From Plectrocnemia conspersa (Eukaryota > Arthropoda > Insecta > Trichoptera > Polycentropodidae): DNA of 64,000 nt. How positions within the stretch are numbered: position 1 is the first letter of the stretch; each line of letters starts with the position of its first letter. The stretch covers positions 434,001-498,000 of the forward strand of contig VTFK01000294.1 of assembly GCA_009617715.1 (NCBI GenBank), written 5' to 3'. The position numbers and the translations under genes were made by a program. Below, one piece after another: positions 62,151 to 64,000 of the stretch. A model generated the notes under the pieces. That model was not told the DNA's origin, ran no database searches, and saw only the letters and a program-made list of their open reading frames with translations.

Positions 62151-63355
62151 AAAATTAAATAATCTCAGATAATAACTAATTATTTAATTACTTTCCGTTT
62201 AAAAATTAAAAAAAAAATATTGTTTTGGTTATACCTTTGGCTCCCACGTTCACCAGTGCTCACTTCTACGTTTTATTTATGGGGATATTATAAGCAAGAG
62301 GTGTATATATCTAAGCCAAGCAATTAGAACGAGTTTAAAGCCACCATAATGGCAGTTATTGGAACAATACCCGACAATAAATATTTTGGTCAGATTTAGG
62401 GCTAATAATAATTATGATAAATAAAGTATACAAATGTATGTTAAAAATAAATATATTTTTACTTATTTGTAATCAAATATAAATAACAAAATACAGTAAA
62501 ATCAATTAATGGACCAATTTTATTTTTTAAATAGAAATTGCATGATGATACCAACGAATTGACAATGGAATCAGACTATGTATTTCCAGCTGAAATGTCA
62601 AAAGGCTTTATCATAGCTCTATATTTTATTTCTAGAATGCATTTTACAAACTGTCATTCACATAAAGCGTCATTATTTTTAAAATGCACTTCTAAAGCTT
62701 ATTCGTGTATATTGTGATTTTATATTTGAGTTCTTTTTTCTATTCTATATTTATTATTTGATATGTTTTCGTAGTATTAATTAAAATTTTGTTGAAATAT
62801 TCAAATTATCTACTGAATATATTGAGAATATTTCAAATATAAATCTGGCATATACCTATTATTCAAAAACATGTTTTCTAGCAACATGCTACAAATTATC
62901 TCAAGATAAGATAATAACGTTGAAAGATTTTCAATTTTATTAAGTACAACCTCTTGTTGATCATAACAACTTAATAATGAGTAACGTCGTGGAAAGCTAC
63001 TCCCTTGCTACTCTATTTTTAATAATATTATTATTTTTTTGTATAAAATATATTGCTTTGATAAATATAAATTCATTGTATATGCGGTTTGTTTTATAAG
63101 ATGTATCTTTTAAAGAATTTAAGGTAATATTTTTCATAGTGTAATCAATTAGTGCACAATACTACAAGCACAAGATAATAAAATCATAAAAATTGATACT
63201 GCTCCAATTAAAACATATTTAAAAATTTAATACCCCAAAATTCAGAAATCTTAAATTATATTAAATAAATTTAAAGTCCTTTTGTTAATTTCATATCTAT
63301 AAATTCATCCAATATATACTTGATCAAAGTTATTTCCTTATAAATTAATAATTTC
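62151..63355. other. AT-rich noncoding DNA
   Basis: Nothing recognisable. Confidence 0.55.
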
Positions 63356-63800
63356 ACCCCATTAAGAACGACGGCGAAGGGGTCGTCGTTTGATTTAATT
63401 TACGACCAAACACCAGAAGCAGTTATGATAAATTATCACGAAATTTTAATATCAAACATCGCGTTGGATTATATTCTTAAAGCCTTAAAATCTCTTTAAT
63501 TAATTTTGATAATGTTAATTAATTATTTTGGGCAAAGTTGCGGGGATATTCGCTGTTCGAATGTCGAATACCTACTCCACCCAAGTCCGACAATAAAACC
63601 GTGGCTGACAGCCCAGTCTCAATAACGCAATTAAGGGACGAAAACTTCAGATTAACCCCACACCAACCCCACTACCTCCACCTCCCTCACACACCCTTAT
63701 CGAGTCCAGGCGAATTTAATGGATCGAGTAAAGTGTAATAACGATCTCTTCTATTGAAGCGCATTTTTCCGCTAATGAATTACTCTGGCGATTTTAAGAC
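63356..63800. promoter_or_regulatory. G+C-elevated noncoding island
   Basis: About 440 bp in two parts (63360-63400 and 63530-63790), with AACGACGGCGAAGG facing GGTCGTCGTT and a C-rich CCACCTCCCTCACAC run. The 66-codon plus-strand frame at 63538-63738 has no domain. A regulatory role is inferred. Confidence 0.27.
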
Positions 63801-64000
63801 TAGCTTTGACAATTACTTGAGGATAATTGGCTTCGTTTTTTTAAAGCATCGATACCTTAATGCTTTTTGGGTTTAAAATAGGATATTTGATTATTCTTAA
63901 GTGCATATAATATTTTTTTAAAGTAATGTTTATCTATTTTAAAGTATTTAGGCATTGTTTATTTATTGTATTTGTGTTTTATGTGTAGTATTAAAAAAAT
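63801..64000. other. AT-rich noncoding DNA at window end
   Basis: Nothing recognisable. Confidence 0.5.

Overview
The window is AT-rich (by eye roughly 70-75% A+T), has no operons, ribosome-binding-site-led genes or dense coding, and is full of decayed animal-type transposable elements (BED-finger hAT, Tigger/pogo, piggyBac, tRNA-like SINEs). It reads as intergenic or deep intronic nuclear DNA of an animal, most likely an arthropod. No host protein-coding exon, rRNA gene, intact tRNA gene or CRISPR array could be recognised. Most short open frames are chance frames in AT-rich DNA.

Layout. 0-5 kb: a 47-bp hAT end (1670-1716) and a complete but internally deleted hAT insertion with an 8-bp target duplication (3151-4637). 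5-10 kb: a G+C-elevated island (about 5080-5600), several two-copy tandem duplications and a long (TA)n tract near 8.2 kb. 10.5-12.3 kb: a nonautonomous hAT insertion with a perfect 8-bp target duplication, abutting a minus-strand BED-finger hAT transposase pseudogene. 13.6-17.3 kb: three SINE-like copies, a poly(A)-tailed retroposon, and a strong CpG island (15.06-15.55 kb) with a perfect NRF-1-type palindrome, the best promoter candidate here. 26-27.7 kb: a Tigger/pogo element with TA target sites, terminal inverted repeats and an intact catalytic DDD core but no N-terminal DNA-binding half. 30.3-31.8 kb: a decayed hAT-like element. 34-64 kb: AT-rich desert with more SINE pieces, a hAT dimerisation-domain fragment (56 kb), a piggyBac C-terminus with TTAA terminus (58 kb), a hAT end (60 kb) and three copies of a family I do not recognise (37.6, 43.6 and 61.7 kb).

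Two patterns stand out. First, the unrecognised three-copy family keeps a related peptide and 3' tail in all copies. Second, about fifteen islands of 200-500 bp with higher G+C and intact CpG lie every 3-5 kb through the desert. They look neither coding nor transposon-derived, and resemble the spacing of conserved regulatory modules around a large gene. That reading is inference and needs comparison with related genomes.
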